Shown one piece after another: positions 63,830 through 64,000 of a stretch of 64,000 nt of DNA. Source of the stretch: Ilumatobacter fluminis (lineage in GTDB: Bacteria; Actinomycetota; Acidimicrobiia; Acidimicrobiales; Ilumatobacteraceae); assembly GCF_004364865.1 (NCBI RefSeq), contig NZ_SOAU01000001.1:2946001-3010000 (forward strand). The letters are read 5' to 3'. How positions within the stretch are numbered: position 1 is the first letter of the stretch; each line of letters opens with the position of its first letter. The notes under the pieces were generated by a model. That model did no database searches and was not told where the DNA came from. It saw only the letters and a program-made list of their open reading frames with translations. Both the position numbers and the translations under genes were made by a program.

Positions 63830-63905
63830 CACAACTTCATTTGTCGGGGCACAACATCTTGTTGGGAAGACCCCGTTCCTGCTCGCTCGACCACAACTGG
63901 TTGTG
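63830..63905 (-). promoter_or_regulatory. Palindromes in the nrdJ leader resembling NrdR boxes
   Basis: CACAAC-TG-GTTGTG (63892-63905) is a perfect palindrome. CAACA-TCT-TGTTG (63852-63864) is another. A weaker CACAAC copy starts at 63830. CACAAC positions are 20 and 42 bp apart, near multiples of a helical turn. They lie between the promoter and the start codon. Confidence 0.5.
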
Positions 63906-63927
63906 CCTGTCGCGGGCAGGGCTCGGT

Positions 63928-63957
63928 ATTACACCACTGTAGTTACGAGAGTGTCAA
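63928..63957 (-). promoter_or_regulatory. nrdJ promoter
   Basis: On the minus strand TTGACA (63957-63952) and TGTAAT (63933-63928) are 18 bp apart. The implied leader is about 180 nt. I see no cobalamin-riboswitch B12 box in it. The remaining 43 bp to the window edge hold nothing recognised. Confidence 0.6.
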
Positions 63958-64000
63958 CGCTTGGCTCGCACTCGCGCGAAACAACTCGCTGACCAGCCGC

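Noticed and set aside
63737-64000. Adenosylcobalamin riboswitch upstream of nrdJ.
   Set aside because: No B12-box-like segment or expected junction elements were found in the leader. The mutA upstream region was also checked without success.

Overview
The window is a dense stretch of high-GC chromosome with about 52 protein genes, mostly on short operons with 1-4 bp stop/start overlaps (ATGA, GTGA or TGATG). Gene content, the frequent GTG starts, the lipoproteins with LAAC lipoboxes and the many leaderless-looking starts point to an actinobacterium. The mix of B12-dependent nrdJ, mutAB, a UvrD-HRDC helicase with an N-terminal zinc ribbon and Thr-rich secreted proteins would fit an Acidimicrobiia member such as an Ilumatobacter relative. 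That placement is inference. No tRNA, rRNA, CRISPR array, insertion sequence or prophage is visible.

Layout. 1-5.5 kb: tail of a medium-chain dehydrogenase, then the propionate/methylmalonyl-CoA cluster mutA-mutB-meaB. 5.5-10 kb: a glutamate dehydrogenase behind a leader containing a terminator-like hairpin; a guanidinium exporter (Gdx) preceded by what reads as a guanidine-III riboswitch; a tetR-tauD operon; a TesB thioesterase. 10-14.7 kb: four tandem copies of a 72-bp repeat, then treY-treZ (trehalose from alpha-glucan). 14.8-18.5 kb: aldo/keto reductase, a DUF1801 protein, and a cytochrome c/Sco1/PCu(A)C/CtaG operon for copper delivery to cytochrome oxidase. 18.8-22.5 kb: a light-sensing partner-switch module made of heme oxygenase, a phytochrome fused to a SpoIIE-type phosphatase, a STAS antagonist and an anti-sigma kinase. 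22.6-33.9 kb: topoisomerase IB, acetyltransferase, GH15 plus G6PD-like pair, flavin reductase, HNH nuclease, a thiolase-like protein coupled to an amylosucrase-family GH13 enzyme, a Gfo/Idh oxidoreductase and a PAQR/hemolysin III protein. 34-50.2 kb: UvrD-HRDC helicase, VanY-like secreted peptidase, GlpD, a NarL-type two-component system, an LPPTG surface protein, a lipoprotein, MscS, a membrane protein and a DUF1254/DUF1214 protein. 50.3-64 kb: SulP transporter, SEC-C methionine aminopeptidase divergent from a small HTH protein, an operon of ABC permease/ATPase/TetR behind a pair of palindromic operators, a SulP transporter divergent from an arylsulfatase, and nrdJ behind palindromes resembling NrdR boxes.

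Connecting themes. Alpha-glucan and trehalose turnover recurs (treYZ, GH15, GH13). Sulfur uptake is suggested by sulfatase plus two SulP transporters. Methylmalonyl-CoA mutase and NrdJ both need adenosylcobalamin. Of the ten convergent gene junctions, only four have a gap longer than about 90 bp. Three of those hold repeat elements and the fourth holds a perfect 15-bp hairpin, so the repeats probably act as bidirectional 3'-end elements. Many genes have a TANNNT -10 box 6-9 bp from the start codon, which implies leaderless mRNAs; this settles several start choices.
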